From positions 362,177 through 426,176 of the forward strand of contig NW_005197506.1 of the NCBI RefSeq assembly GCF_000372725.1: DNA of 64,000 nucleotides, given 5' to 3'. Positions 12,301-22,062 of this stretch are shown piece by piece; the stretch's first letter is position 1, and every line of letters begins with the position of its first letter. The notes under the pieces are model-generated. The model did not search any database and was not told the origin of the DNA. It was given only the letters and a program-made list of their open reading frames with translations. A program made the translations under genes and the position numbers. This DNA comes from Emiliania huxleyi CCMP1516. Its lineage: Eukaryota; Haptophyta; Isochrysidales; Noelaerhabdaceae.

Positions 12301-13893
12301 TTCCTTTGCATCCTCTTCCAGACTGCTTTTGCTGCGGCCATTGCAGCGAGATTGATTCTGCTCGGACCGCTGTACGGCTTCGCGCGGCACGGGCGCTGGG
12401 TAGTTGCGCAGCACGGGCTATGGGGATTTGCGATCTGTGCGCTCGTGCTGCCGACATTCTTCACGCTCTACGCGCTCGGCGCCAAGTGGTCGCTGATTGG
12501 GTGCCAGAGGCCGGGCACAGTGACCATCACGACGGCGATGATGCTACGTCAATGGTACGTGGAACGCCTCTATTGGTTGGCGGAGAGCACCGTCGGTCCA
12601 TTCAAATACTACTCGGTTCTGGACACTGCGTGGTGTGTGCTCTTTGGGGCCCGCATCCATTTTACCGCAATCTTCTCGCCAACGCCCTCCTTGCCCGACT
12701 TTGATCTGCTTGAGGTGGGTAAAGGCTGCTACACCAGTGCTCTTCTCTCGTACAACACCCGCCAGGTGCATCACCGGCGCCAAACGGGCGCACCCAGCAC
12801 CGTTACTTTCGGTGCGATCCGCCTCCTCCCGAACAGCTTTGTTGGCCCAGAATCTATCCTGCTCTCGGGTGTCACAGTTGAGAGCGACGCCGCCATCTCG
12901 GAGAGAACCCTCGTTGCACCGCACACCACTGTCGAGACGGGCACCGCCATGCTCGGCACGCGTGGCAAGCTCATACGATACCGGCCCGACCGCAGCCGCG
13001 CTCCAGCTGGCGGGGTGTTGGCGTATGAGGTGCACATGCTACTGCTCATGGCCGTCCGAATCGCCTGGCACTTGAGCTTCACCTTGGCCGCACCGCTGGC
13101 GATCTGGTACGAACAAGCCCGTGCTACAGGCCTACTCGACCGCGGCGCGGACATGGGTACCTTCGTCATGTTTTCTACCATCACCATCTGCACCGCATGC
13201 GTCATCCAACCGCTCTTCGTCCAGCCACTCTACGCCGTGTGCTCCGTCCTCTTCTCTCGCTCGCTAATGGGTTCTCTCGCGCAGCCTGGCAAGGCGTACG
13301 GCTGGCACACGAGGGAGCATTCGCGTTGGACCAGCGCGTTGGCACTCAACGCGAGAACGGCCACCTCTCTAACAATGCCAATAGCGCGACTATGGACCGG
13401 CACGTCTTTTCCGCGCACTCTCTTCCGACTAGCGGGGGCCACCGTCGGACGGCACTCCGAGGTTCCTGCTCGTGGTGGCTTATACCCCATGCAGCCGGAG
13501 ACGTCGTTGATCACGATTGGCGAATGCTTCAGCACTGACGGGGCAGCGTCGGCTTACGCGCACAATTTTGGAAAGGGCTACATGGAGTTTCCTCCGCTGA
13601 CGATTGGCGCCGGCGTACATCTCTCGCACCTTGCTCTGGTCAATCCTGGCTTGCACGTCCCCGATGGAACGCATGTTGGGCCAGCCTCCATCGTGTCAAA
13701 GCTCACGCAGCTCGACGACTCGCAGTGCCTTACCGTTCAGGGCAATCCTCTCCGTCGATGCCAACGCACGCAAAGTCAACATTATGTACACGAGGGGTCG
13801 AATGTACGGGAATGGGAGGATGCGGCGCACTGGGAGGATGCGGCGCGTAGTGCTCAAGTGCTCAAACACCGTGTTGCCCGCTTTTTGGTATAA
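6392..13893 (+). CDS. Polyketide synthase (ACP-KS-AT-KR-ACP) fused to a Pls-type membrane terminal domain
   Basis: Two exons: 6392-8191 and 8290-13893. The 98-nt GT-AG intron (8192-8289) keeps phase 0 and joins KS to AT. Order by nucleotide: ACP-like (6400-6615, GLTSI); ketosynthase (6665-7950, DTACSSS, EAHGTGT, NIGHLE); malonyl-type acyltransferase (8370-9300, GHSLGE nucleophile, HGFH); ketoreductase (10180-10760, GGTG, LDD, SNYGAAN), so B-type; ACP (11000-11225, GLDSL). There is no DH, ER or thioesterase. From 11450 to the stop come six membrane segments in three pairs (11450-11740, 12280-12500, 13030-13250), each pair followed by a soluble hexapeptide-repeat-like domain. That is the layout of the C-terminal half of epsilon-poly-lysine synthetase (Pls). 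Predicted role (inference): one reducing extension on an acyl-ACP, with product handled at a membrane. An in-frame TAA at 6386-6388 blocks extension upstream, and the first ATG is at 6663, so a 5' exon may be missing or distant. Confidence 0.92.
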
Positions 13894-14533
13894 AAGGCTC
13901 CGCATGGCTCCAACGTAGTTGGTCCGCACGTACCTCTGAACAGGAATGACAGTCCCTACTCGAGTATCATTGACCCCACGAGGTAGCAACCGGGTCTGTC
14001 CTTCGCCTCTCCGAATGGGATTTTCTGCCCTGCCGCCTGTCGCGGCCCCGCCTGCCTCCCGGAGGCCCGCCCGGCCATGCACTCCGCCGCCGGACCGCCC
14101 GGCGGGTCCAACCCGAAGCGGGCGACCGGCCGTTCGCACCGCTCGGCCGACGGGGCGAGCCCCGCGGCCCTCGATCGCTCGCCCCGGGACGTGGCCCGAC
14201 CGGCCCACGCGCACGGCCTGGCCTCTACCGCCACTTTCGGCGACGCAATTTGCGCCTTCATCGCTCTCTGGATCGTCCTGGCACCCATCGGACTCCTCCC
14301 GACGGTCGGCGCGCCCACTCCGTGCACTTTGAGTCAGACTCGCTCTTCGGCAGGCACGCTCTTCGGCGAAAAGTCGCCGCCGGCTGTCCACGCCGAGCCA
14401 GCCAGTTGCCGGTTCGCACGGCAGCCTCTTCCTCTCGACCAGCCTCAACTTCGACATGGTCATCATTTTGTCGCTGCGTGCTCGTGGCGAGCCGGGCGGC
14501 GGTCACACAACGGAGTCGAATCTAGTCGAATAT
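13894..14533. other. Intergenic region with part of a short dispersed repeat
   Basis: Frames here are Pro/Arg-rich shadows with no family features. The segment ~14420-14500 recurs at ~16930-17012 (see that entry). This stretch lies downstream of both the PKS and the convergent nucleotidase gene, and contains none of the missing nucleotidase C-terminal sequence. Confidence 0.5.
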
Positions 14534-15770
14534 TTAGCCGACGACGGCGACGACGCGGGCGCAGATCGCCTCGGGTGCGCTCGCCGCGGTGAGGGCGGCG
14601 AGGAGGCCGGAGAGGCGAGCCTATCAGCTGCTCATGATTGGTGAATCGAGGTGACTGACGATTCGCCAATTCATTGGACGCCGCAGAGGCCAGAGGCGGG
14701 CCTCGTAGGGCGCAGCCTCGTCGAACCCAACCGCCGTGACGAGGGCGAGGGCGACGCCGCGCGTGAGCAGCTCGAGCAGCAGCGGCACGAGCGGCGCGTC
14801 GCTGCCCAGCGTGGCGCGGTCTGGATAGAGGGTCTGGTCGCCTGTACGGTGGCACATCCAGCGGACGTGTCGCGGACGTGTCGCGGACGTGTCGCGGACG
14901 TGTCGTGGACACGCGGAGAGAGTCTCTGGTCGCCGTCGAAGGTGAGCAGCTGCAGGGCTGCGCCCGGGCCCGCCGCGCCGCGGACCTGGGCGAGGCTGCA
15001 GATGTTGCGCAGCTCCTTGATGTCATCTCCCCATATCTCCCCATATCTCCCCATAGACCTGGGCGAGGTTGCAGATGTTGCGCAGCTCGCGGAAGGTCGC
15101 CGGCACGTACTGGCGGCAAGTGACGTGCGCCTTCAGGCATCGAGCAGGACTGAGCAGACTCAACAGCGAGTACGATTGGTCACGTATGGTAGTAGTAGCA
15201 GCAGCAGCAGCAGCAGTAGCAGTAAGGGGTGGGGGGGGCGAGTACGGCAGGGTGGCCTCGTTGTCGTAGTCGATCAGCGCCTCGCGGAGGTGGAGCGGCT
15301 GCCACAGCCGGCCAAACTCGTTCGAGACGAGCCTACTCGTTGCACAGACGGAGTAGTGAAGGGATGTCCTTCATGCTCACAGCCAGAGAGCCGACACACA
15401 CGCAGCGGTTGCCTCGGCGCGAGAGTGCTCAGCTCGGTGGGTAGCGCGTCTTCGCGCTGTGCGGCCTCGAGGTGTTCGGCGATCAGGTCCTCCGCCACGG
15501 CACACGCCTAGTCGTGGGCAGCGGCATTGTCGGAGCTCTCGCAGCCGCGCCATCGCTCATGGCGCACACCTCTGTGAGCGAGAGGCGGTCGAGGAGGTCG
15601 AGCATGAGGGAGATGAGCGGGTCGGCCGCTTGCCGGCGCGCGAGCTGGCTCGGCGTCATGTCGTGCTTGGCCCTCCCGCGCGTGATCTCGCCCTGATCCT
15701 CCTCCGACTGCTGCATTGCCACCGTGACTGCCCGTGAGCCAGTGAGCAGGGCCCGCTGGAGGGCGAGCAT
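14534..15770 (-). CDS. ISN1: IMP-specific 5'-nucleotidase, 5' two thirds (6 exons, 3' end missing)
   Basis: Exons: 15770-15570, 15507-15413, 15332-15059, 14985-14934, 14841-14702, 14620-14534; all junctions keep phase, giving 282 residues. Recognised by the block RQYVPATFRELRNI...NLAQ, then LLTFDGDQTLYPD (the HAD motif I Asp pair that binds Mg2+ and the phosphate), then ALALVTAVGFDEAAPYEARL, all matching yeast Isn1, which hydrolyses IMP to inosine in the cytosol. Introns: GT-AG (62 nt), GC-AG (80), GT-AG (73), GC-AG (92), GC-AG (81). Introns 1, 3, 4 and 5 are bounded by direct repeats. Yeast Isn1 is about 450 aa; here the frame stops after YEARLSGLLAAL plus ~20 residues and no later motif is found downstream. 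The gene is truncated, rearranged or continues across a junction I cannot see. Confidence 0.82.
14986..15058 (-). other. Intron made by a 73-bp tandem duplication of exon sequence
   Basis: The exon stretch CTGCGCAACATCTGC-(A/G)-(A/C)CCTCGCCCAG|GT occurs twice, spaced exactly 73 bp, at about 15057-15092 and 14984-15017. Each copy contains the same AG|GT. Reading through shifts frame and stops; splicing AG|GT to AG|GT restores NLAQ|VRGAAG. Between the copies sit about three units of a GGGGAGATAT repeat. Confidence 0.85.
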
Positions 15771-16929
15771 TGCCGCGATCCCTGCGAGCGCGCCGGCAGC
15801 GCTGAAGGCGGCTCGTTTGTATCCATCAGCCCGGCGAGCACGGAGGTGGTGTGCCGCAGCCCGGCGGTGTTGGGGGAGCCAGATGTTGTGCCGGTGGCGC
15901 TGGCCACTGACAACGGGCTGACGCCCTGGAACCCAGCCGGTATGTGCTCACAGGCGGCAGCCAGCCCGCGCATGCACGCGTGTCAGCCATGCACCTCATG
16001 CGCGTGCGCGCGCGTGGTAATTAAAAGTCGGTTTACATTTCATCACTGGTATAAAAGAGAACCAAAACGGCACCCGCGCCGCGCGCACGCGCGTTCGCAT
16101 CACCTCAACACTCACACAGCAAATCAAAGAAAGAAAGAAAGAAAGAAAACAAGAACCCAAGGGAGGGATGGGAGGACGGCACGCCTGCGGGCAGCCGCGC
16201 CGCGTTCGAGTTTCTGATAAACAAACTTCAGTTTGTGCTAGTGAACTGAGGAGAAGCGGGTCGAGCCTCGGCGCAGAGGGCAGCCTAGCGGGCGGGAACC
16301 CTTACCCCGCGCCCGCCGCTGCCCGCCGCTTTGTGCGCGGGACCTCCGAGCGCCACGAGGCTCCTGACACAGCTCCCGACTAGCGTCGGCTCCTGCTCAG
16401 ACAGGCGCCAATCGACCAGTTCTCAAGCGAGCGGAGGCGGCGCTACCCGCCGGCCCGCCAGCGACGCACGCTGCAGGCGCCCCGGCGCGCAGGGCAGCCA
16501 GGCCGAACCGAACGACTACCGATGCCGGCAACGTCAATGCTCTCCCTCGTGCAGAAGGCGCTGCGCGGCCTCCTCGTCGGCGACGACGAGGTCATCCCCG
16601 CGCGCGGCTGCTCCCGGGCCGACGGCGTCGCGGAGCCGACGTCGCCCCCCGCGCCGCTCGTCGGCGGCCCCAGCCAGCGTTCCGAGTTCAACGATCCAGG
16701 TGACCGTCCACCCCCTTTGCCCCCCCCCCCCTTTCCCCCTCGGCCGGTGGGCACAGCGGCTCCACCCGTCGAGCGGCGAACATGGCCCTCGAGGGCGGAT
16801 CCCCCCGAGAGCCGAGGGCGAATCCCTCCGTCACACGGCTGACACCGTCACACGGCCGAGATACTGAGACACGGCGATCCCGTGTGAGGGCGAATCCCTC
16901 GCCCCCCCCCCCCCCTCGGCCTGCTGCCG

Positions 16930-17012
16930 GCTCACACGGCAGCCTCTTCCTCTCGACCAGCCTCAACTTCCATACAGTCAACATTTTGTCGCTGCGTGCT
17001 CGTGGCGAGCTG
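16930..17012 (+). repeat. ~80-bp repeat shared with 14420-14500
   Basis: CACGGCAGCCTCTTCCTCTC and GTCGCTGCGTGCTCGTGGCG occur in the same order at both sites, with a short divergent stretch between them. Orientation is the same. Nature unknown. Confidence 0.8.
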
Positions 17013-17095
17013 TGGCGGCGGTCGAAGTTGGCCCAGATTCGGTGACGAGCGCCGGACGATAGTAGTGTCTCTGTTCGCCCTGTGCATGTCAGGCC

Positions 17096-17139
17096 AGGCT
17101 GCAGCAGGGCACTACCATCGTGCTGCCCTGCTGCAGCCT
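17096..17139. repeat. Perfect 16-bp inverted repeat (hairpin)
   Basis: Left arm AGGCTGCAGCAGGGCA (17096-17111), 12-nt loop, right arm the exact complement (17124-17139). Would form a strong stem in RNA or cruciform DNA. No flanking gene explains it. Confidence 0.8.
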
Positions 17140-17454
17140 GACTTTGCCCACTGTGCACAGCCGCCAGAGCATCACCACCGCCCGGCATCGTGTCACGGCG
17201 AGCTTCTTCTGCGCCCGCTCGCGAGGCTCTCGCGCTGGTACACTTTGGCCATCTGCTGCTCGCGTTCGGCGAGCTCTTCTCCGCACGCCTGCCACGGTGC
17301 CGTCACCACACACCTTCTGGCCGGCCTGAGCCGCGCGGACTCGCCGGCGGGGGCAACGTGTCGACCTCTCTCTCTGGTGCACCACGGGCCGCGACGGCCT
17401 GCTAGCAGCCGGCGCGAGGAGGCAGTGTGCCGGCACAGTCGAGCCGGAGCATCG

Positions 17455-17839
17455 GGTTCTTGATGCTTGTGGGGTCAAGTTTGACCTTATGTGGCATAAT
17501 ATGCAATAATAAGGCTATGCTGTCTCCCGGCTTTTTGAGATATGATCCCTCAAAGTCGAATTATGGTTTACTGGTGACCATAGTAGCGTCTGTCCTGTTT
17601 GCGTTTCTTCCAACGAAACACTTTAAAGTCTCGACAATCACTAAGCTGCTTATGTGGCACCGCAGCGGCTCCCTTGGGGATGCCTGAGGCCACCCCAACC
17701 ACTCACCAAGCCTTACGTGGACGAATTCAAACCTACTTTTATGGTTTACCCACACTAAGCGAGTACACTGAAAAAGGGACGGCAGCGAATCGGCTGCACG
17801 GCTCTGTTGGGAGTGGCTTTGGGAAGGAGGTGTGTGTGC
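17455..17839. other. Lower-GC insert-like segment upstream of the propeller gene
   Basis: Base composition falls abruptly to roughly 45 percent GC between about 17460 and 17790 and rises again. A plus-strand frame (17427-17687) would encode a hydrophobic stretch (FLMLVGSSLTLCGIICNNKA) but has no recognisable family. It may be promoter/UTR, an intron or a foreign insert. Confidence 0.4.
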
Positions 17840-19579
17840 ATGCTGTCAGCAGGCTTGGTGGTTGGCTTCGGCCCGCCCACCTGCCCCGCGGACGAGCAGT
17901 GGGACCGCGCCGCCGTTGCGCTCGATTCCATCGACTCGGGCATCATCCCCAACCGCTTTGGCGTGAAGGGCTACGGCCTGCCCCTCTGGCGCGACACCGC
18001 ACACGAGCAGGGGAGGCGCAGACCCCACCTGCTCACCAACATCTACTGGAACTTGCCGACGGGTGGCACCGACGAGTACCGGCTCACCCCCAACGCGACC
18101 TCCGGCTGCCGGGTCACGATGGCCACGTTCGCGCACGTGCCGACTGCGACGTCTGGCTTTCTTCGTGGGTCCTGCCCGAAAGTACTCGCCTCGTCGAGCA
18201 GCCGCCTCGTCGACTGGACGCGCGCCCCCTCGGTCATGGCGAGCCCGCTGCGCGCTGCGAGCGTGCCGCTGCAGTGCCACTTCTACGGCTACAACCCGTC
18301 CATCGTCGTGCTGCCCGCCGACTCGCCCCTGCGCGCCGTGCCCGGCGCTCACTACCTGGTCGCGTTAAACTCGCTGCCCTTCTGGACGCGCGAGCCTGTC
18401 GGCGGCGTGTACGACGACATCGTGCACGGCGGTCCGGTCGAGACCTGCCCCGTCGAGCCGACCACGACGGTCGGCCTCTTCTCGCGCCAGATGGATCCGC
18501 TCCTCCTGACGCCGCTGCTGCGCGAGCTCGCGGGGGGAGGGGGCGCCGTGCCCCCGCTCGAGGCGCTGGACCCATCCAGCCCTCGGATGGCGCAGTCGAC
18601 GCTCATGGACGTGGGCCTCTTCGAGTACGGCGGGCGGTACGTGGCGAGCGCGCAGGACTACTCCACTCAGATGCAGGGCTTCGAGATGCCCCTGAGCGAG
18701 CGCGCCCTCGTTGTCCCGCTCAGAGTGGAGCTCTTCGCACCGGCGGGGTGCGCGCCGCGGCTGCTCGTCACGCACGCCGAGGCGGAGGAGCACTCGCTCG
18801 GCTCGTGCGCGCACGCCGGGTGCGACCCGGCCGACTTCCCGCCTCTCGCGCCGAAGGGCAGCAACCACAAGAACCCCTCCTTCTTCGTCGAGGGCGACGA
18901 GCTCCTCGCGCTCGACTGGATCGCCCCAACGGCGGTCGGCCGCGTGACCACGCTGCCGCCCGGCGCGCAGGACGGGGCCAACGTGTCCAACTTCTGGTCG
19001 CTGCTGGGCGCAGCGCCGCGCCTCTGCCCCGGCACGTACGGCGAGCGCTACCCTCGCGTGGACACTCTCTGCTTCGAGACGGCCGGGGAACAGCTCTCGG
19101 CCGCCGCCGCCGCCCTCTTCGCCGACCTGGCGGGGGAGGACAAGTCGAATGGGACGTCGATGCTGCACGGCGGCCGGATGCTCGTGCGCGTGCCCGCGCT
19201 CGGCAACGAGCTTCTCGGCGTGGGGCACCTCGCGCGCGGCTCAGGCACCGTCCATGGGCCGGTGGGCGGCTTCGGCTCCGACTACCCCTTCAACGGCAAC
19301 CACTACACGCACTTCTTCTTCACGCTGTCCGCCTCGCCGCCGTACGCACTCACGCGGATCTCGACGGAGTTTTGCTTCCGCGCGTTCTCGCTGCTCACGG
19401 GCGAGGCGCTTGATGACTGCGACTCTGTGCAGTATTCGTCCTCGATCGTGCTCGAACCCTCCGCCGACGGCTCGGGCCACGAGCTGCTCATCGGCTACGG
19501 CGCGATCGACTCGTTCGCGATGGTGACCACGGTGCCGCTGCAGACCGCGCTCGATATGCTCGAGCCCCTTCCGCAGTGA
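17840..19579 (+). CDS. Predicted beta-propeller protein, glycosidase-like fold (579 aa)
   Basis: Single frame starting MLSAGLVVGFGPP; an in-frame TTG 33 bp upstream is not preferred. The sequence shows repeated strand-rich blades. Its last third has a pattern typical of five-bladed propeller sugar enzymes: a HGPVGGFG loop, NGNHYTHFFF, a strand with YALTRIST, SSSIVLEP and the closing LLIGYGAIDSF, similar in spirit to the SYG-x-(N/I)D-x-(C/S) closing strand of the GH43/GH130-like superfamily. Several Cys and N-glycosylation sequons suggest a secretory protein, but no clear signal peptide is visible, so a 5' exon may be missing. The specific activity cannot be assigned. Confidence 0.6.
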   Translation: MLSAGLVVGFGPPTCPADEQWDRAAVALDSIDSGIIPNRFGVKGYGLPLWRDTAHEQGRRRPHLLTNIYWNLPTGGTDEYRLTPNATSGCRVTMATFAHVPTATSGFLRGSCPKVLASSSSRLVDWTRAPSVMASPLRAASVPLQCHFYGYNPSIVVLPADSPLRAVPGAHYLVALNSLPFWTREPVGGVYDDIVHGGPVETCPVEPTTTVGLFSRQMDPLLLTPLLRELAGGGGAVPPLEALDPSSPRMAQSTLMDVGLFEYGGRYVASAQDYSTQMQGFEMPLSERALVVPLRVELFAPAGCAPRLLVTHAEAEEHSLGSCAHAGCDPADFPPLAPKGSNHKNPSFFVEGDELLALDWIAPTAVGRVTTLPPGAQDGANVSNFWSLLGAAPRLCPGTYGERYPRVDTLCFETAGEQLSAAAAALFADLAGEDKSNGTSMLHGGRMLVRVPALGNELLGVGHLARGSGTVHGPVGGFGSDYPFNGNHYTHFFFTLSASPPYALTRISTEFCFRAFSLLTGEALDDCDSVQYSSSIVLEPSADGSGHELLIGYGAIDSFAMVTTVPLQTALDMLEPLPQ

Positions 19580-20690
19580 GCGGACCTTTCACGCGTCATC
19601 CTCCATTGCTCGTCACTTTTTTTCATGCTTTTTTTGCCCTTTTTTCCATGTCTCAGATCTTCAGATCATCTTTTTTCTCCTCCGCGCGCAACCGGCGGCC
19701 CAGTGCTGCTGCTGGTGCTCGCGCTAGAGCGCCGTGCGCGGGATGTCTGTCGCCGCTCGGAAGGGTGGGCGCGCCACGCTCTGCCGTGGGCGATCGGTCC
19801 GGCGTGGCGCCGTCGATGCTGCATGCTACTGTGAGGCCCAGCCAGCGCAGGGCGGCCGGGATCCGGGCACGACGCTGCACAGTGGTACCAGAACCGCCGT
19901 TGCGCACATCATATAACCCAAGAGACCTCGGGGGGCGATGGTACATCTTCGCGTGTCGAGGGTCGCGCCGCCGATGCCTGCCTCGTACCGCGACGGTCCG
20001 CGTATGTGTGCATGCCTCCTGACCGCCACGGTCACGGCCGCTGCGCTCCGGACAGGTTCGTTCGACGCGCTCGACCGTGATCTGGCTCGGCGGCCGCCGC
20101 TTTCTTTGGCGTCGAGCGCCCGGTGGTGAGCGCCTCTCACGGCCTTTCCAGCAGGCCGTTCGCTGCCCCGGCGCAGCCGCACCGACCCCCACGGCCCGCC
20201 GCACGCGCGCAGGCGCGGCTCGCGCACCTTTCTCGAGGCTGGCACCGCCTTCGAGCACCGCGCTGCCACCGACAGCGCACCCGCGCGGCCGAGGCGCCCC
20301 TCGCCGGCGCATGCGGCGAGACGGCGAGCGTGTCGGCGCGCCTTCCGGCCGCCGCACGGCGGACGGGCCGCCCGTCGAGCCGCGCGGCGCCGAGCGAGCC
20401 CAGCGGACGCCCTCACCGCTCCGTCGGCGGGTCGTCAGTCACGACGGCCGGCCTCTCCTCCCATCCGCACGCCGCGCCTACCCCCTCGCCGCGCCGATCC
20501 TCACGCGGAGGGTAAAACCCTGTGGGACAAAACCCCCCCGCGGTCGGCAGTCTTCAGAGTGGACCCCCCCCTCCCCAGCCTCCCCTGTGCATCTCGCACC
20601 CCCCCCCGCTCCCCATCGGTGACTCGCGAAGGACACGGACACTCGGGGTGAGGGGGGGTCCCCCCGGAGGGGGCTCTGGGGCATTGTTGG
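19580..20690. other. No supported gene
   Basis: Starts with a T-rich 3' flank of the propeller gene. The rest is GC-rich with Arg/Ala/Pro-rich shadow frames on both strands. None shows a domain or consistent coding signal. Confidence 0.45.
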
Positions 20691-20699
20691 GTTGATCGC

Positions 20700-21129
20700 T
20701 CGTGCCGATCTCGGGTCGATCTCGGGTCGATCTCGGGTCGATCTCGAGTCGATCTCGGGTCGATCTCGGGTCGATCTCGGGTCGATCTCGGGTATCGGGT
20801 CGGTCTTGGGTCGGTCTCGGAGTGGTCTAGAAAAGAATAAGAAAAAAATGTGGGGCGAGATGAGGCGAGATGAGGCGAGGTGAGGCGAGGTGAGGGGCGA
20901 TCTGGCGAGATGAGGCGAGATGAGGCGAGGTGAGGCGAGATGAGGCGAGATGAGGCGAGTGGCGAGATGAGGCGAGATCAGGCGAGGTGAGGCGAGATGA
21001 GGCGAGCGGGTGAGGCGAGATGAGGAGAGGTGTGAGGCGAGATGAGGCGAGGTGAGGCGAGATGAAGCGAGGCCGGCGAGATGAGGCGAGAGAGGCGAGA
21101 CTAGGAGGCGAGATGAAGCGGGTGGTCCC
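20700..21129. repeat. Two adjoining minisatellites with GATCTCGGGTC and GATGAGGCGA units
   Basis: 20700-20815: about ten 11-bp units of GATCTCGGGTC. 20850-21120: roughly 25 variant units of about 10 bp around GATGAGGCGA. Both share the GAGAT/ATCTC core seen in introns of nearby genes. The array runs directly into the assembly gap. Confidence 0.9.
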
Positions 21130-21229
21130 NNNNNNNNNNNNNNNNNNNNNNNNNNNNNNNNNNNNNNNNNNNNNNNNNNNNNNNNNNNNNNNNNNNNNNN
21201 NNNNNNNNNNNNNNNNNNNNNNNNNNNNN
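21130..21229. other. Assembly gap (100 N)
   Basis: A run of exactly 100 N follows the minisatellite, so it is probably an unresolved part of that array of unknown true length. Confidence 0.98.
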
Positions 21230-22060
21230 GGTCAATGCTCCGCAGCGGCTTGGCAGGCCTCGCCAGGGGCGGCGTCTTCGGGCGCGAGAGTCCCGCTCGT
21301 GGGGCCTCCCTCGAGCCGGGCCGGCGCACCGCTCGCGATTTTCAGACGACGGGGGGGCCCAGCAGGCGCGGCTGGCTCTCCAGGAAGGCATCGCACGGAC
21401 ACGAGCCTTGATGGCGGCGCTGGACCCTCGCTGTGCTGCCGCGTCGAGCGAGGGCAGCGCAAGCAGCCACACAAGTCAGCTTTGGGAGCTCTCGGCGACG
21501 CCCAATGCGTGCGCCGGTAGGGGGGAGTGTGTGCGCGCGTGTGTGAGATGAGGATTGTGGCAGGCTGGCTGCTGCTGATGTGGGCAAGTGTGCTCTGTGT
21601 GCGGCGCTGCGCTGGCGTGCGACGCGCGCGTGCTGTGTACGTGTGCGTGCTGCGGTCGCGCGCGCGTCTGTGTGTGCTGCGCGCGCGCCGCCGGTGTGTG
21701 CTGTGCGCTGTGCTCTGTTGTGCGCCCTGTTTGTGCAGCTGGGAGGCGCAGGCTTGGCTGGCAGGGCTGCGCGGTGGGCTGCGGCGTGCTGCGGGTGGTC
21801 GCGCGCCTGCCTGGTGATGTGCGGCGGCCGCGCAGCCCGCCCGACCGGGTCGTCGGCGGCCCAGGGCGCGAGCATGCGGTCGGCGCTGCATGTGAGGCTG
21901 CTGCGCGGCTGGCGCGTATGTTTCCGTGCGGCGAGGGACGCGCGTATGTGTTCACGCTGCGGGCGCGGGCGGGCGCGGGGGGCGGCGCGGTCTCACCGCG
22001 GTCCGACGTCGGTTGGTCTTCGGCGTGGCGAGGGCGGGCGCGCAAAGAGGCCTTGCCGCC
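21230..22060. other. No supported gene
   Basis: GC-rich sequence with TG-rich runs (21520-21720). Antisense frames are Arg/Ala/His/Thr-rich and change with the repeat. Nothing recognisable. Confidence 0.4.
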
Positions 22061-22062
22061 AT

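Larger units (their letters stand above)
15771..17454. other. Low-information region with short hypothetical frames
   Basis: Contains a GAAA run (16127-16148), a C-run (16900-16912) and one plausible 5' exon on the plus strand at 16522-16698 (MPATSMLSLVQKALRGLL..., then a GT at CAG|GTGACC), for which I find no continuation. A perfect 16-bp hairpin lies at 17096-17139 (listed separately). No gene is called with confidence. Confidence 0.4.

Noticed and set aside
11631-12464. Long antisense frames across the PKS
   Set aside because: Shadow frames typical of GC-rich coding DNA; the sense strand carries all domain motifs.
6392-13893. Bacterial contamination or recent transfer of the PKS
   Set aside because: It contains a spliceosomal intron and has the same base composition as neighbours; the membrane domain may have bacterial ancestry, but that needs a phylogeny.
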